This document shows, piece by piece, positions 1 to 9,910 of a stretch of 64,000 nucleotides of DNA. Origin of the DNA: PGYT01 sp963675055 (GTDB lineage: Bacteria; Bacteroidota; Ignavibacteria; Ignavibacteriales; Melioribacteraceae). Positions within the stretch are counted from its first letter, which is position 1, and the number at the start of each line of letters is the position of its first letter. Position numbers and translations under genes: made by a program. Below the pieces are notes generated by a model. The model was not told the DNA's origin and ran no database searches. It saw nothing but the letters and a program-made list of their open reading frames with translations. Location of the stretch: NCBI GenBank assembly GCA_963675055.2, contig CAXXJE010000004.1, positions 248,001 to 312,000 on the forward strand, in the 5' to 3' direction.

Positions 1-1105
1 GAGACTTTACCAGCCGAATTCGAGATACCTTAACCTGCGTCCGAGCGGACCATGGCACTATCTTGAAAATCCAGCGGAATATTATACTTATCGCGCTGAA
101 GGTTTTTCCACTGAACTTGGAACGCCTTCAGTACCTACTGCTGAAACAATGCGCGGTATGATGGCTGAAGAGGATGTCTGGCCTATTGGCGACGTCTGGT
201 GGTATCATGATCTGCACGACGGACAAAAGACTTACCGTGCAGCGATTGATAAGTTGTATGGCGGTCCGCAAAATAGCATTGAAGAATTCTGCATGAAAGC
301 TCAGATGATTAATTACGAAAGCCACCGTGCTATGTTTGAATCATGGAATAGTAAGATGTGGAACGCCGCGAGCGGTTTGTTAATCTGGATGAGTCATCCC
401 GCATGGCCGAGTACTGTCTGGCAAATTTATTCATCCGATTATGAAACGCATGCCGCTTATTACGGTGCTAAAAAAGCATGTGAACCTCTGCATGTTCAGA
501 TGAACCTCCACAATGATGTTGTTACTGTTATCAATACATCGCTTAAAGAATATGACGATGTTGATGTTACGCTGGAAGTTTTCAACCTGAATGCTGAAAT
601 AATAATGAACAGGGAAGCGGAAATTAATGTCGCATCCAATACGAGACAGGATCTTTATACAATTGAGTGGACTGAGAATCTACCGGAGGTTTGTCTTGTT
701 CGTCTCAGGCTTATCGATGATGGTGATAAAGTGATTTCGGAAAATATTTACTGGAAATGGAACGGTTCGGGCGAAAGGAATTTCTTAGCTTTCAATGAAT
801 TGCCGGAAACCAAGCTTCAAGCAAAAGTTGTTTCAAGAACGGTTACTGATGAGGTTAAAATTGAGCTGGACATTTCTAATCCTGGTATTGCAATAGCTCT
901 TGCTGTTAAGCTGAACTTAAGAGATGCAGCAACGGATAAAAGGATATTGCCTGCATTCTTCAATGATGGGTATTTTACTTTGCTTCCGGGAGAAACTAAA
1001 AGAATTACAGCTTCCTGCAGGGGAAAAAATATTGATGGTATCTTTACTGTTACTTCGGAAGGTTATAATCTGGAGAGACAAAAACTTATTGAGATCGAAT
1101 TATAA
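1..1105 (+). CDS. GH2 glycosidase, CsxA-like (exo-beta-glucosaminidase or beta-mannosidase), 3' part
   Basis: The frame is already open at base 2, so the gene enters from outside the window and only its last 367 codons are present. Base 113-115 encodes the Glu of the FSTELG motif, which matches the position of the catalytic nucleophile in GH2 exo-beta-D-glucosaminidases. Downstream segments such as KAQMINYESHRAMFE and GAKKACEPLHVQ also resemble CsxA. The TIM-barrel end is followed by two beta-sandwich domains. The acid/base residue lies before the window. No T9SS tail is present, and the protein ends EIEL. In a locus with a GH26 mannanase it could trim mannan or glucosamine oligosaccharides. 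Family GH2 is firm; the exact substrate is inference. Confidence 0.85.
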   Translation, partial: RLYQPNSRYLNLRPSGPWHYLENPAEYYTYRAEGFSTELGTPSVPTAETMRGMMAEEDVWPIGDVWWYHDLHDGQKTYRAAIDKLYGGPQNSIEEFCMKAQMINYESHRAMFESWNSKMWNAASGLLIWMSHPAWPSTVWQIYSSDYETHAAYYGAKKACEPLHVQMNLHNDVVTVINTSLKEYDDVDVTLEVFNLNAEIIMNREAEINVASNTRQDLYTIEWTENLPEVCLVRLRLIDDGDKVISENIYWKWNGSGERNFLAFNELPETKLQAKVVSRTVTDEVKIELDISNPGIAIALAVKLNLRDAATDKRILPAFFNDGYFTLLPGETKRITASCRGKNIDGIFTVTSEGYNLERQKLIEIEL

Positions 1106-1218
1106 CAGAACATTTATAATGATTGCCGCCTCTGTTACAGCAAAGTCCATAATGATAGACTCCTGAAGAATACTCCGTACTCGGGTATTGTAATTTTAAA
1201 GAATAATCAGAGTGTAGA

Positions 1219-3399
1219 ATGAGAAAAATACTACTAACAATAATTACTTTACTTACAGTTAATTCAATCTACTCACAGACTTTCATCCCGGCAGATGATT
1301 CAAGAATACAATTCTACGGGCGTTGGGATTGGTCCAATCCATCCGCACCATCTCATTCATGGCCGGGAGTTTATGTCTACGCGGAATTTGAGGGAACAAG
1401 TATCAGTGGCAGGTTCAACGATAATTTCAATTATTATAATGTGTTCATAGACGGTGAACCAGTGGAAGTCTTTCACGGAACTTCAAGCGGTACTGCAGAT
1501 TATACGCTTGCTTCCGGACTTACAGACGGACAGCATAGTATCCTTCTTACTAAACGAAATGAGGCCGGATGGGCAAGTTACTCCTTTCACGGGTTTATAC
1601 TTGATGATGGTAAAACTCTTCTTGAACCAGTGGGAAGACCGGTAAGAAAAATAGAATTCCTTGGTGATTCGTTTACCAGCGCATCAGGGAATGAAGCTTT
1701 AACAATAGATGCTCCCGACAATGTTGAAAAATATACTAATGTTTATGAAGGATTCGGCCCGATAATAGCGCGTCATTATGATGCACAATATCATATGACG
1801 AGCATTTCAGGTATTGGGCTGGTGCTGGATTGGCAGGGAAACTATTCGGGAAATTTACCCGACAGGTTTAACAGAGTAAATATTCAAAGTTCCGAGCCGG
1901 TTTGGGATTTCGAGCAGTGGATTCCCAACCTTGTGGTACTCGGACTCGGATTGAATGATTATTCGGGATTCGGAGGCTGGGATGGTAATCTTGTCCAGGA
2001 TGAAACAGATCTGTATAAAACCAGATATCATGAATTTATTGCAATCATCCGGGATGCTTATCCGGGAGTTAAGATCCTCTGCGTTGCTACCCATGTGGAA
2101 TGGATGCGTACAACTATTGCTGAAATAGTTCAGGAGGAAAACGAGGGTGGAAATGAAGATGTTTATTATGCTCAATACTCATACTACGAAGGAGGTTATG
2201 TTAATAACGGACATCCGAATGTTGCTACACATTATGGTATTGCTGATGAGCTGATCAACTATATAGATACTATGGATCCCTGGGAACCGTATGTTGATAA
2301 TATGCCGCCTGTTTTTACCTCGGTACCTGAGTCTTTTATTTCTTATGATAAGGATTTGGAGATTAATGTGGTTACCGACTCTTATTCAATAGTAAAATAT
2401 GATTTGAGTGATAAGTCTTTTGATGATATGGAGAATACTTTCACAACTACCGGCAGGAGAAATCACGTTCTGGATTTTACCGGTGAACACGGACAGGAGT
2501 ATACGCTATATATACGCGCTCAGGATTTGAGTGGGAATTCGACAACTACATCGGAGGTAATATCATTCAGTATCGATACTACGAAAGCACTGTTAAACTG
2601 GTATGACAATGGTTACAACGATGCTGACTGGAATTCAGGAGATGCATTATTCGGACAAACCGGCGGTACAGGCGTAATAACAACTATCAATGATGCAAAT
2701 ACCGTGTATTTCAGGAATCATATTGAAATTGAAAATCCGGCAGATATTTCTGCTTTCGGTATACTAATAAAGGGGAGTGATGCAGCGGCAGTCTACTTAA
2801 ATGGGACTGAATTAGGCAGAATTAATTTTGCCGATGATAATACCCTTGAATACGATACTTACGCGGTTCAAAACGCTTCCCTGAATAAAATGTTCGTTAT
2901 CACCGATGCGGAACTTGTCAGCTTACTTCAATCAGGTGTAAACATTGTTTCAGTCGAAATGCATAAATCTGCATTAGAAATCAACGGTATATTATTCGAC
3001 AGCCAAATGATCGATCAGGCCAATCAGGTTATTTATCCGCTTGGCAGCAATTGGAAGTTTTTTGATTCGGGAAGTATACCGGAGAGTCAACTGATTGATA
3101 AAACAACTTCCATTAATGACAGGGAATCGATTCCATCGGAATTCAGACTTTATCAAAATTATCCCAATCCCTTTAATCCCTCAACCACGATCAATTATTC
3201 AATTTCAGAAGCTGGACATGTTCAACTAGGTGTATATACAATCACAGGAGAACAGGTAAAAAATATTACCGATGATTTTCAAAGAGCAGGTAATTATTCA
3301 TTGAAATTTGATGGAAACGGGTATTCAAGCGGAGTATATTTTTATAGACTTGAGACTAATGGAAGAGCACTGACCAAAGCGATGTATTTAATAAAATAA
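1219..3399 (+). CDS. Secreted CE2-like SGNH acetylesterase with T9SS tail
   Basis: This 726-residue protein likely removes acetyl groups from plant polysaccharides outside the cell. It has a signal peptide (about residues 1-19), then a CE2-type N-terminal beta-sandwich (about 20-135). An SGNH hydrolase domain follows, with Ser151 in the FLGDSFTS block and His332 in GHPN. Next come a small Ig-like module and a beta-sandwich carrying a WYDNGY...DW motif (about 360-620), which are also found in the GH26 protein of this locus. The C-terminus holds a T9SS type A sorting tail with YQNYPNPFNPS, ending MYLIK. It lies 113 bases after the GH2 gene. CE2 assignment rests on domain order and active-site blocks; the acetyl-mannan substrate is inferred from neighbours. 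Confidence 0.82.
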   Translation: MRKILLTIITLLTVNSIYSQTFIPADDSRIQFYGRWDWSNPSAPSHSWPGVYVYAEFEGTSISGRFNDNFNYYNVFIDGEPVEVFHGTSSGTADYTLASGLTDGQHSILLTKRNEAGWASYSFHGFILDDGKTLLEPVGRPVRKIEFLGDSFTSASGNEALTIDAPDNVEKYTNVYEGFGPIIARHYDAQYHMTSISGIGLVLDWQGNYSGNLPDRFNRVNIQSSEPVWDFEQWIPNLVVLGLGLNDYSGFGGWDGNLVQDETDLYKTRYHEFIAIIRDAYPGVKILCVATHVEWMRTTIAEIVQEENEGGNEDVYYAQYSYYEGGYVNNGHPNVATHYGIADELINYIDTMDPWEPYVDNMPPVFTSVPESFISYDKDLEINVVTDSYSIVKYDLSDKSFDDMENTFTTTGRRNHVLDFTGEHGQEYTLYIRAQDLSGNSTTTSEVISFSIDTTKALLNWYDNGYNDADWNSGDALFGQTGGTGVITTINDANTVYFRNHIEIENPADISAFGILIKGSDAAAVYLNGTELGRINFADDNTLEYDTYAVQNASLNKMFVITDAELVSLLQSGVNIVSVEMHKSALEINGILFDSQMIDQANQVIYPLGSNWKFFDSGSIPESQLIDKTTSINDRESIPSEFRLYQNYPNPFNPSTTINYSISEAGHVQLGVYTITGEQVKNITDDFQRAGNYSLKFDGNGYSSGVYFYRLETNGRALTKAMYLIK

Positions 3400-3522
3400 T
3401 GTAAGTTCAGAAAATGTTGAGAGTATGTTTTAAAATGAAGATTTCCGTACAATATTAAATAGTCTTTGATCACAATAAATTGAGAATATATTCTGAAATC
3501 GCTGCTTTATCTTAATAATAAC

Positions 3523-3540
3523 ATTTATCATTTTAATAAA
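3523..3540 (+). repeat. 18-bp upstream element, copy 1
   Basis: ATTTATCATTTTAATAAA occurs here, about 190 bp before the multi-CBM gene, and is identical at 19109-19126 before the sugar-binding-protein gene. It may be a shared promoter or regulator site. Confidence 0.45.
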
Positions 3541-3611
3541 CGAGTCGATGTTAAAGAAATAAAAAATCCTTTATTTTTAGTCGATTTATGAGCCTTTTTA
3601 AAAGGAGTTCT

Positions 3612-3627
3612 TTGGCACTATTTATGA
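3612..3627 (+). promoter_or_regulatory. Candidate sigma-54-type promoter
   Basis: TTGGCACTATTTATGA has a perfect -24 half (TTGGCAC). The -12 half has TGA in place of the usual TGC. A very similar string lies at 30342-30356 before the SGNH esterase gene, and a sigma-54 activator is encoded at 21977. The -12 mismatch keeps confidence low. Confidence 0.3.
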
Positions 3628-3725
3628 GAATTTATATGTCATGAAGAAGAATTTACACGTCTTATTTGGGATATTAAAGCAACCACTACCATTAAATTAA
3701 ATTTATCAATCCACAAGGAGGAATA

Positions 3726-6689
3726 ATGAAAAGATATTTACATTCATTGATCTGGCTGCTATTATTCGCCGGATTAACCCATGCTCAGGTTATTGCTGAT
3801 TTTGAATCCGGCGATAACGGATTTGCAGCCGAGGAATGGGGTAATATGCTGAATGAAGATGCAAGTGGTCAAACCGCAGATCCTACCGGAAGAACCACTG
3901 GTGTTTTCAAAATAAGTTTAACTGCTAATAACGATGGAAACGAAAAAGCTGCATTCGGAAATTCATCAATCGGTAGTTTGGATGGGAAAGTAGTTTCATA
4001 TGAATTATGGCTGCCTGCAGATACACCTGATGGTCTTTTACTAAAGGTATTTTCTCAGACCTCCGACGGCTGGGATTGGAAAGATATGCCGGTTAATGCT
4101 TCGACTCTAAAAAAGGAAGAGTGGATTAAAGTCTATTTAGATCTTGACTACCTGACTGCAAATGGTGCAGATTATTCCAATATTAAAAAACTCGGTATTG
4201 AATTTAATTTACAGGGAGCAGCAGACGAAAACAAAACATGGTCGGGTGATATTTATATTGATAATGTCTTATTACTGGGTGCTATGCCTACAGTCTTCGG
4301 CGATTTTGAAACAGGCGATAACGGATTCGCGGCAGAAGACTGGGGCAATATGTTGAATGATGACGCAAGTGGACAAACAACGGATCCGACTGAAAGAACG
4401 GCAGGTGTATATAAAGTTAGTTTAACTGCTAATAACGATGGAAACGAAAAAGCTGCGTTTGCAACATCTGCAATAGGTTCAGTAGAAGGTCATGTGATTT
4501 CTTACGAACTTTGGCTTCCTGCCGATACTCCGGATGATCTACTGATTAAAGTTTTCTCACAAACTTCAGATGGGTGGGATTGGAAAGATATGCCGGTTAA
4601 TGCCTCAACTCTTAAAAAAGAAGAATGGGTGAAAGTTTATTTGGACCTTGACTACTTAACTGCAAATGGTGCGGATTATTCCAATGTGAAAAAATTCGGA
4701 ATGGAATTTAATTTACAAGGTGCTGCCGAGGAGAATAAAACATGGTCCGGTGATATTTATGTTGACAATGCTCTTGGTCTCAGCTCAGATACTGAAGTTA
4801 AATGGGTTATTTCTGACTTTGAAGCTTCTGCCGGCGGAACGGATGGATTCGCAGCTCAAAGCTGGGCGCCTGCAACAACTTCACTAAACTGGATTGCTGA
4901 CCCGACCGGTGAATCAGACGGAGCAATGGAAATGGCTTTGGATTTTACCGGACATGCCGATAATCCTAAAGCTTATATGGCAAAAGAAAGTGTTGCCTTA
5001 TCAAATTCTGAAGGTGAAACTGTCTCTGCCCTCTCATTTGATGTATGGATCCCGGAAGGTTTCCCTTCAAATGCACAATTCGGTTTAGTAATTCGTGGAA
5101 ATGCAGATATCTCCGGATCCGGATGGCTTGAGTATACTTTTCACATTGGAAATGATACAACTGAAGGGATGAAAGTAAATCAATGGAATACGATGCTTAT
5201 TGATGTAGACGCAGAATCTGAAGCAGGTAACATTGATCCGACTCAGTCAGCTTCATTAGGTATGCAGCTTTGGATAGGAGATGAAGGCTCCTGGACTGGT
5301 TCAATATACTTTGATAATTTGACTGTATATGGAATTGAACAGCCGCAGGGAACTCTGTCAACACCTGATTTAGTTGCTACAGTAGGGACTACTGAAACGG
5401 ATATTGGTACTAACGTAAATACCGTTGTATTTAATTGGGTGGACAATACCCTGGGAACTGAGCAATACAATATTTATATGAGCAGAAATCCGATTACGGA
5501 TTTAAGTGCCGAAGGTGTTATTGAAATTCATCAGGGGATACCTCATGGAATGCAATCCTACGCGTACAGACCATGGACAAATGACGGCGGTACATACGAT
5601 TACTATTTCGCAATTACTGCGTTTGATGCCGGAGTTGAAACAGAATTAACAGAAGGCGGAAATGTTGGTCCGATTAGTATTCAAACTTCACCTACATTAA
5701 AAGCTAAATATGTTCCCGATTTCTCAAATAATTTTTCACTTGATGGCTTGGCGAATGAGTTCGAACCGTATGTAGAGTATCAAATTACACCGGAAACCGC
5801 GGGTGGCGACCAGTCAGAAAACTGGACTACGGAATCAAGTGATCTTTATTTCAAAACAACGATGATTATTGACGATAATTTTATTTACATCTCTGCTGAT
5901 GTTACCGACGATGATTTAAGAACTGATGAAGCCATGCAGGCTTGGCAAGGTGATGCTCTGGAATTTTATATGGGCTTCTACGATGCTATGGCTCTATCAG
6001 CCTGGCATCCAAAAAACGTCAATAATGCCAATGGCGACTGGAGAATTGGTTTTACAGCCAGAGGAGAAGTTTCACTCTCGGGGGGTGTTGGCAGTGCGGA
6101 TGCTATTCCTGGTGTGGAGGCAACAGTATTCCAGAAGTTTACTGGTGACGGTTATATCATCGAGGCACGCTTGAACCTTGATTCACTTGTAGCTGAAGGT
6201 GACGATTTTGTAGTTTACAATGGCATGATGCTTCCTTGCAGAATCGATAATAATGACTGGGATCCGACAATGAATGATGAATCCAGATCATTAATTCTTC
6301 AGGCTGGTGGGACTGTTGCTCCTGAAGGTGTTGACATGAATGAAGACTGGCTTCGACCTCATGCCTGGGGTATGCTTGAAGTAATCGACGGTCCTACAGA
6401 TGTTGCTGATAATAGTATTGCACCTGTTGAATTCAAATTACATAACAATTATCCTAATCCATTTAATCCTGTTACCAATATCAAATACAGTATTCCGGAA
6501 AAATCTCTCGTATCTATTAAGGTATTCGATATTCTCGGAAGGGAAGTGGCAACTCTGGTCAATACAGTTAAAAATGCCGGATACCATGAAGTATCGTTCG
6601 ATGCAAGAAATCTTGCAAGTGGTACTTACATTTACAGGATTACAACCGATAAACAATCTGTCAGCAAAAAAATGCTATTGCTGAAATAA
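3726..6689 (+). CDS. Secreted multi-CBM protein (duplicated CBM, FN3, CBM9-like, T9SS tail)
   Basis: This 987-residue protein has no recognised catalytic domain and probably binds polysaccharide at the cell surface. A signal peptide (about 1-20) is followed by two nearly identical 168-residue beta-sandwich modules (about 22-189 and 190-355), each with GDNGFAAE and SQTSDGWDWKD blocks, and a third, diverged module (about 359-535). Then come an FN3-like domain (about 542-660), a CBM9/DOMON-like domain (about 671-880) with the WQGDALEFYMGF block, and a T9SS tail from about 898 with NNYPNPFNPV, ending KMLLLK. The start has a strong AAGGAGG site 5-6 bases upstream. The tandem copies are also similar at DNA level, which suggests a recent duplication. 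A terminator follows at 6700. Confidence 0.8.
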   Translation: MKRYLHSLIWLLLFAGLTHAQVIADFESGDNGFAAEEWGNMLNEDASGQTADPTGRTTGVFKISLTANNDGNEKAAFGNSSIGSLDGKVVSYELWLPADTPDGLLLKVFSQTSDGWDWKDMPVNASTLKKEEWIKVYLDLDYLTANGADYSNIKKLGIEFNLQGAADENKTWSGDIYIDNVLLLGAMPTVFGDFETGDNGFAAEDWGNMLNDDASGQTTDPTERTAGVYKVSLTANNDGNEKAAFATSAIGSVEGHVISYELWLPADTPDDLLIKVFSQTSDGWDWKDMPVNASTLKKEEWVKVYLDLDYLTANGADYSNVKKFGMEFNLQGAAEENKTWSGDIYVDNALGLSSDTEVKWVISDFEASAGGTDGFAAQSWAPATTSLNWIADPTGESDGAMEMALDFTGHADNPKAYMAKESVALSNSEGETVSALSFDVWIPEGFPSNAQFGLVIRGNADISGSGWLEYTFHIGNDTTEGMKVNQWNTMLIDVDAESEAGNIDPTQSASLGMQLWIGDEGSWTGSIYFDNLTVYGIEQPQGTLSTPDLVATVGTTETDIGTNVNTVVFNWVDNTLGTEQYNIYMSRNPITDLSAEGVIEIHQGIPHGMQSYAYRPWTNDGGTYDYYFAITAFDAGVETELTEGGNVGPISIQTSPTLKAKYVPDFSNNFSLDGLANEFEPYVEYQITPETAGGDQSENWTTESSDLYFKTTMIIDDNFIYISADVTDDDLRTDEAMQAWQGDALEFYMGFYDAMALSAWHPKNVNNANGDWRIGFTARGEVSLSGGVGSADAIPGVEATVFQKFTGDGYIIEARLNLDSLVAEGDDFVVYNGMMLPCRIDNNDWDPTMNDESRSLILQAGGTVAPEGVDMNEDWLRPHAWGMLEVIDGPTDVADNSIAPVEFKLHNNYPNPFNPVTNIKYSIPEKSLVSIKVFDILGREVATLVNTVKNAGYHEVSFDARNLASGTYIYRITTDKQSVSKKMLLLK
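3789..4796 (+). repeat. Tandem 504-bp in-frame duplication
   Basis: Two copies, 3789-4292 and 4293 to about 4796, have an exact 504-bp offset. For example, the block starting AGTTTAACTGCTAATAACG at 3915 recurs at 4419 and stays identical for 38 bases. Each copy encodes one carbohydrate-binding-like module. Confidence 0.88.
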
Positions 6690-6699
6690 TAACTTTGTT

Positions 6700-6740
6700 A
6701 ATCATAAGGCGGGAATTATTCCCGTCTTATGATTCTTTTA
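6700..6740 (+). terminator. Rho-independent terminator
   Basis: A long dyad (6700-6734) with AATCATAAG and CTTATGATT outer arms and a GCGGGAAT/ATTCCCGT inner stem is followed by CTTTTATT. It sits 11 bp after the multi-CBM gene and should separate it from the TonB-receptor operon. Confidence 0.85.
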
Positions 6741-6792
6741 TTACCTGATTTATTAATCTCCTTACTACGGGATTCTGTCGAAAGGGAGTTGG

Positions 6793-6820
6793 TTGGAAAC
6801 TTATTTACCCAGTATGTTTA
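6793..6820 (+). promoter_or_regulatory. Possible Bacteroidetes-type promoter of the TonB-receptor operon
   Basis: TTG (6793-6795), a 17-bp spacer and TATGTTTA (6813-6820) resemble the Bacteroidetes -33 TTTG / -7 TAnnTTTG promoter. It lies between the terminator at 6740 and the start at 6899. The motif is short, so this is a tentative call. Confidence 0.25.
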
Positions 6821-6898
6821 TTTTAGATTCGCATATCTTTATATCTGAATTATCTTATGATTTTGCAGGACTAATTTTATAATTATTACTATACAGCT

Positions 6899-9853
6899 AT
6901 GAGAAGGAATAAAAAATTGAGAATTGCTAGACTAATACTTCCCATGCTTCTTATAATCACCTCGTACCTGATGGCCGGTACAACAGGAAAGATAGCAGGT
7001 AAAGTTGTCGACAGCGAAACCGGTGAGCCGCTATTAGGAGTTAATATTATAATTGAAGGAACTTCCCTCGGTGCAGCAACCGACCTTGACGGTGAATATT
7101 ATATACTGAATATTCCGCCTGGTATTTATAATGTTAAAGCCAGTTTTATTGGCTATACACCTCAGAGAATTGAACAGGTAAGGGTTCAGGTGGATTTAAC
7201 TACTCAACTGGATTTCACACTCACCTCCAGTTCGATTTCTTTGAATGAAGAAGTTATGGTTGTTGCTAAAAAAGTTATTCAGAAGGATTTAACATCTTCT
7301 GAGAGATCATTTCAATCTGATCAGATTGATGAACTGCCGGTTAGAGACGTCCAGTCTTTATTAAGTTTACAGGCCGGGGTAACCAGAGATGCCGGAGGCA
7401 ATATTCACATTAGGGGTGGCAGAACTTCCGAGATATCTTATATGGTGGATGGTGTTCAGGTAATTAACCCTGTTAACAGAAGCTCCGGAATAAGCATCGA
7501 CGATCAGTCAATTGAAGAACTGAAAGCGATTACTGGTACCTTCAATGCGGAATACGGACAGGCTTTATCAGGTGTTGTAAATATCGTAACAAAGAAGGGG
7601 AGTGATAAGTTTAACGCGAGTGCTACCGCATACTTTGGGGATCATTTCAGCACTGATGACGATGTTTATTACCTCATGAGTAATGAGGAGTGGGCTAATA
7701 CTGCCGCTAACGCATTAACAGGACAGGGGAGCATCCTTAACTACGATTTTTCTAAAAACGGTATTAATTCCTACCGGGATCTACAGAATGCGATAGAATC
7801 AGGCGAAAAGCCCTGGCTTACCAGAGAGTCGTATCTTGATTCATATAACCCATTCAAAAGATACGATCTGCAGTTGAATTTGTCCGGTCCAGTACCCGGT
7901 ACTAATAAAATTGTTTCTTACTATGTGGCAGGTCGTTTTCAGGATAACCCGAGGTATCAGCAGGGAATCAGATATTATATGCCATGGGGTATATGGCAAC
8001 CGGTATCTGACACCGAACATGAATTCGAGATGCCTGATCAGGAAAGAGTCCCATTGAGCTGGTATAAAGGTAAATCGACTCAGGCCAAAATATTTATGAA
8101 TTATAAGAGCTTCAGCCTGAGCTATGGTTTATATTATAATGATGATCATAGTTACAGCGGCGGATCAAAGTATCGCCCGGATGGCGGAAGACATTATTAT
8201 ACGGAAAGAATGACTCAAATAATTTCCCTTTCTTATATTTTTTCTAATAGTACATTTCTCGACTTTAAGGGAAGTATATATAATAACAATAATAAAAGTT
8301 ATCTATACGAAGATCCTTACGACTACAGGTATGTGCCGACAAATGCCGGTGATTTTCAGGAATGGATGTTCCAGCCGACAAGAGACGATAACATTTCTGT
8401 GAGAACCAATGCAAATGATTATTCTTATTGGGGTAATGATGTCGGCAGAAGCAAAAACAGAACAGATTACGTTTCATTACGAGCTGACTTAACCAGCCAG
8501 CTTGACAAATATAACTTATTCAAGATGGGTGTTTCAGGAAGGCTGCATGATCTGGAACAGGATTATTATTCTCTTCAGTTTTCTCAGGTAAACTACAGGC
8601 CTGTAGTCCCTGAAAAGTCATCGGCATATCATACTAACTATGCTGCGAAGCCTAGGGAACTGGCTGCTTATGTGCAGGATAAAATTGAATTCGAAGAATT
8701 AATAATAAATGTCGGTATCAGATTCGATTATTTTGATTCGGACGGCAGGGTTCTCTCAGATCCGTCGGATCCGCAGATTTATGCTCCGTTCAAATTGGGT
8801 AATATTTATAAGAACTATACCGAAGATACTCCGGATGACGAACTTGTTGAATATACTGTTGCTGAACGTGCGCAGTTCTGGTATAAAGACACTGATGCTA
8901 AATTCCAGATAAGTCCAAGATTCGGATTATCATTCCCGATCACAGCTGAAGGTGTAATACACTTCTCGTACGGACATTTTTTCCAGAATCCTGAGTTCCA
9001 GTACCTTTATACTAATCCGAATTTTTGGATAACCGGTGCCGGAGCTGCAAACCTGGTTGGGAATGCGGACTTAAAAGCTGAAAGAACAGTAATGTATGAA
9101 TTAGGTCTGCAACAGCAATTATTCGATAATTTGTATCTTCATGTTACAGGTTTCTATAGGGATATCAGGGATTGGATAGGTACAGGATATCCGGTTGATA
9201 CTTACAGGGGTGTAACTTATTACAGCTATATCAATAGAGATCATGCTGTGGCTAAAGGTATTACCCTTTCTGCGGGATATAGCATTGGGAACCTGTCATT
9301 GAATCTCGATTACACTTATATGAATGCTAAAGGTACTTCTTCAAATCCTCAGGATGCTTATAACAGCCTGAGTGCCGGCCAGGCTCCCCGTGTTCAGCTA
9401 ATAGACTTGAACTGGGATCAGCCTCATGCATTGAATCTGATTGCGAACTACAGCAGGGATGGCTGGTCAGGAACCATAATAGGTGCGGTTGCGTCCGGAT
9501 TTCCTTATACGCCAGAGTTTGTTGTTACCGAATCAACGGGAAGCGGTACTAATACAGGACTTAGAGAGAACAGTGAAAGAAGACCTATTACCGTTAATTT
9601 TGATTTAAGATTATCCAAGACAATCAAACTCGGTGCTTTTACTCTTCAGGCATTACTTGACGTAACGAATGTTTTGGATACAAGAAATGCGAGTTCAGTT
9701 TATGCTGATACAGGATTACCTGATTTTACTCTGCAGGATTATCAGAGCTTTAACAGGATTACTGAAATCTCAAGTTCGACTGAGTATTTTACACGGCCGG
9801 GCATGTACACGGCTCCGAGGTATATTTCATTCGGACTGCGTATTGGCTACTAA
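6899..9853 (+). CDS. TonB-dependent outer-membrane receptor with carboxypeptidase-regulatory-like domain
   Basis: This 984-residue receptor likely imports oligosaccharides across the outer membrane using TonB energy. A signal peptide (about 1-26) precedes a CarboxypepD_reg-like beta-sandwich (about 30-115; GKVVDSETGEPLLGVNI), as in SusC/Oar-type receptors. A plug domain follows (about 130-240) with IHIRGGRTSEISYMVDG and NAEYGQALSGVVNIVTKKG, then a 22-strand barrel rich in alternating aromatic residues and ending SFGLRIGY. It is the first gene of a trio with a PorV-like protein (57 bp downstream) and a 1210-residue T9SS-tailed protein. No SusD-type partner lies in the window. The substrate, a mannan or other plant oligosaccharide, is inferred from the surrounding enzymes. 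Confidence 0.9.
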   Translation: MRRNKKLRIARLILPMLLIITSYLMAGTTGKIAGKVVDSETGEPLLGVNIIIEGTSLGAATDLDGEYYILNIPPGIYNVKASFIGYTPQRIEQVRVQVDLTTQLDFTLTSSSISLNEEVMVVAKKVIQKDLTSSERSFQSDQIDELPVRDVQSLLSLQAGVTRDAGGNIHIRGGRTSEISYMVDGVQVINPVNRSSGISIDDQSIEELKAITGTFNAEYGQALSGVVNIVTKKGSDKFNASATAYFGDHFSTDDDVYYLMSNEEWANTAANALTGQGSILNYDFSKNGINSYRDLQNAIESGEKPWLTRESYLDSYNPFKRYDLQLNLSGPVPGTNKIVSYYVAGRFQDNPRYQQGIRYYMPWGIWQPVSDTEHEFEMPDQERVPLSWYKGKSTQAKIFMNYKSFSLSYGLYYNDDHSYSGGSKYRPDGGRHYYTERMTQIISLSYIFSNSTFLDFKGSIYNNNNKSYLYEDPYDYRYVPTNAGDFQEWMFQPTRDDNISVRTNANDYSYWGNDVGRSKNRTDYVSLRADLTSQLDKYNLFKMGVSGRLHDLEQDYYSLQFSQVNYRPVVPEKSSAYHTNYAAKPRELAAYVQDKIEFEELIINVGIRFDYFDSDGRVLSDPSDPQIYAPFKLGNIYKNYTEDTPDDELVEYTVAERAQFWYKDTDAKFQISPRFGLSFPITAEGVIHFSYGHFFQNPEFQYLYTNPNFWITGAGAANLVGNADLKAERTVMYELGLQQQLFDNLYLHVTGFYRDIRDWIGTGYPVDTYRGVTYYSYINRDHAVAKGITLSAGYSIGNLSLNLDYTYMNAKGTSSNPQDAYNSLSAGQAPRVQLIDLNWDQPHALNLIANYSRDGWSGTIIGAVASGFPYTPEFVVTESTGSGTNTGLRENSERRPITVNFDLRLSKTIKLGAFTLQALLDVTNVLDTRNASSVYADTGLPDFTLQDYQSFNRITEISSSTEYFTRPGMYTAPRYISFGLRIGY

Positions 9854-9910
9854 TTGAAATCCAGAGGCTATTGTATGATAAAAGATTATATATTCTTTAA
9901 ATTACTTTTA

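Larger units (their letters stand above)
3400..3725 (+). promoter_or_regulatory. 326-bp intergenic leader of the multi-CBM gene
   Basis: No gene is visible here. The stretch holds an 18-bp AT-rich element (3523-3540) that recurs upstream of the sugar-binding-protein gene, a repeated AGTCGAT heptamer (3542-3548 and 3579-3585), a CCTTTTTAAAAGG palindrome (3593-3605), a sigma-54-like -24 box (3612-3618) and a strong AAGGAGG ribosome site just before 3726. The layout resembles a regulated, activator-dependent promoter, but that is inference. Confidence 0.5.

Noticed and set aside
52..70. TGGCACTATCTTGAAA, another sigma-54-like string
   Set aside because: It lies within the coding region of the GH2 gene, far from any gene start.
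1169..1194. Terminator after the GH2 gene
   Set aside because: AATACTC and GGGTATT pair only with a G-T wobble and lack a proper T-tract; support is too weak to list.
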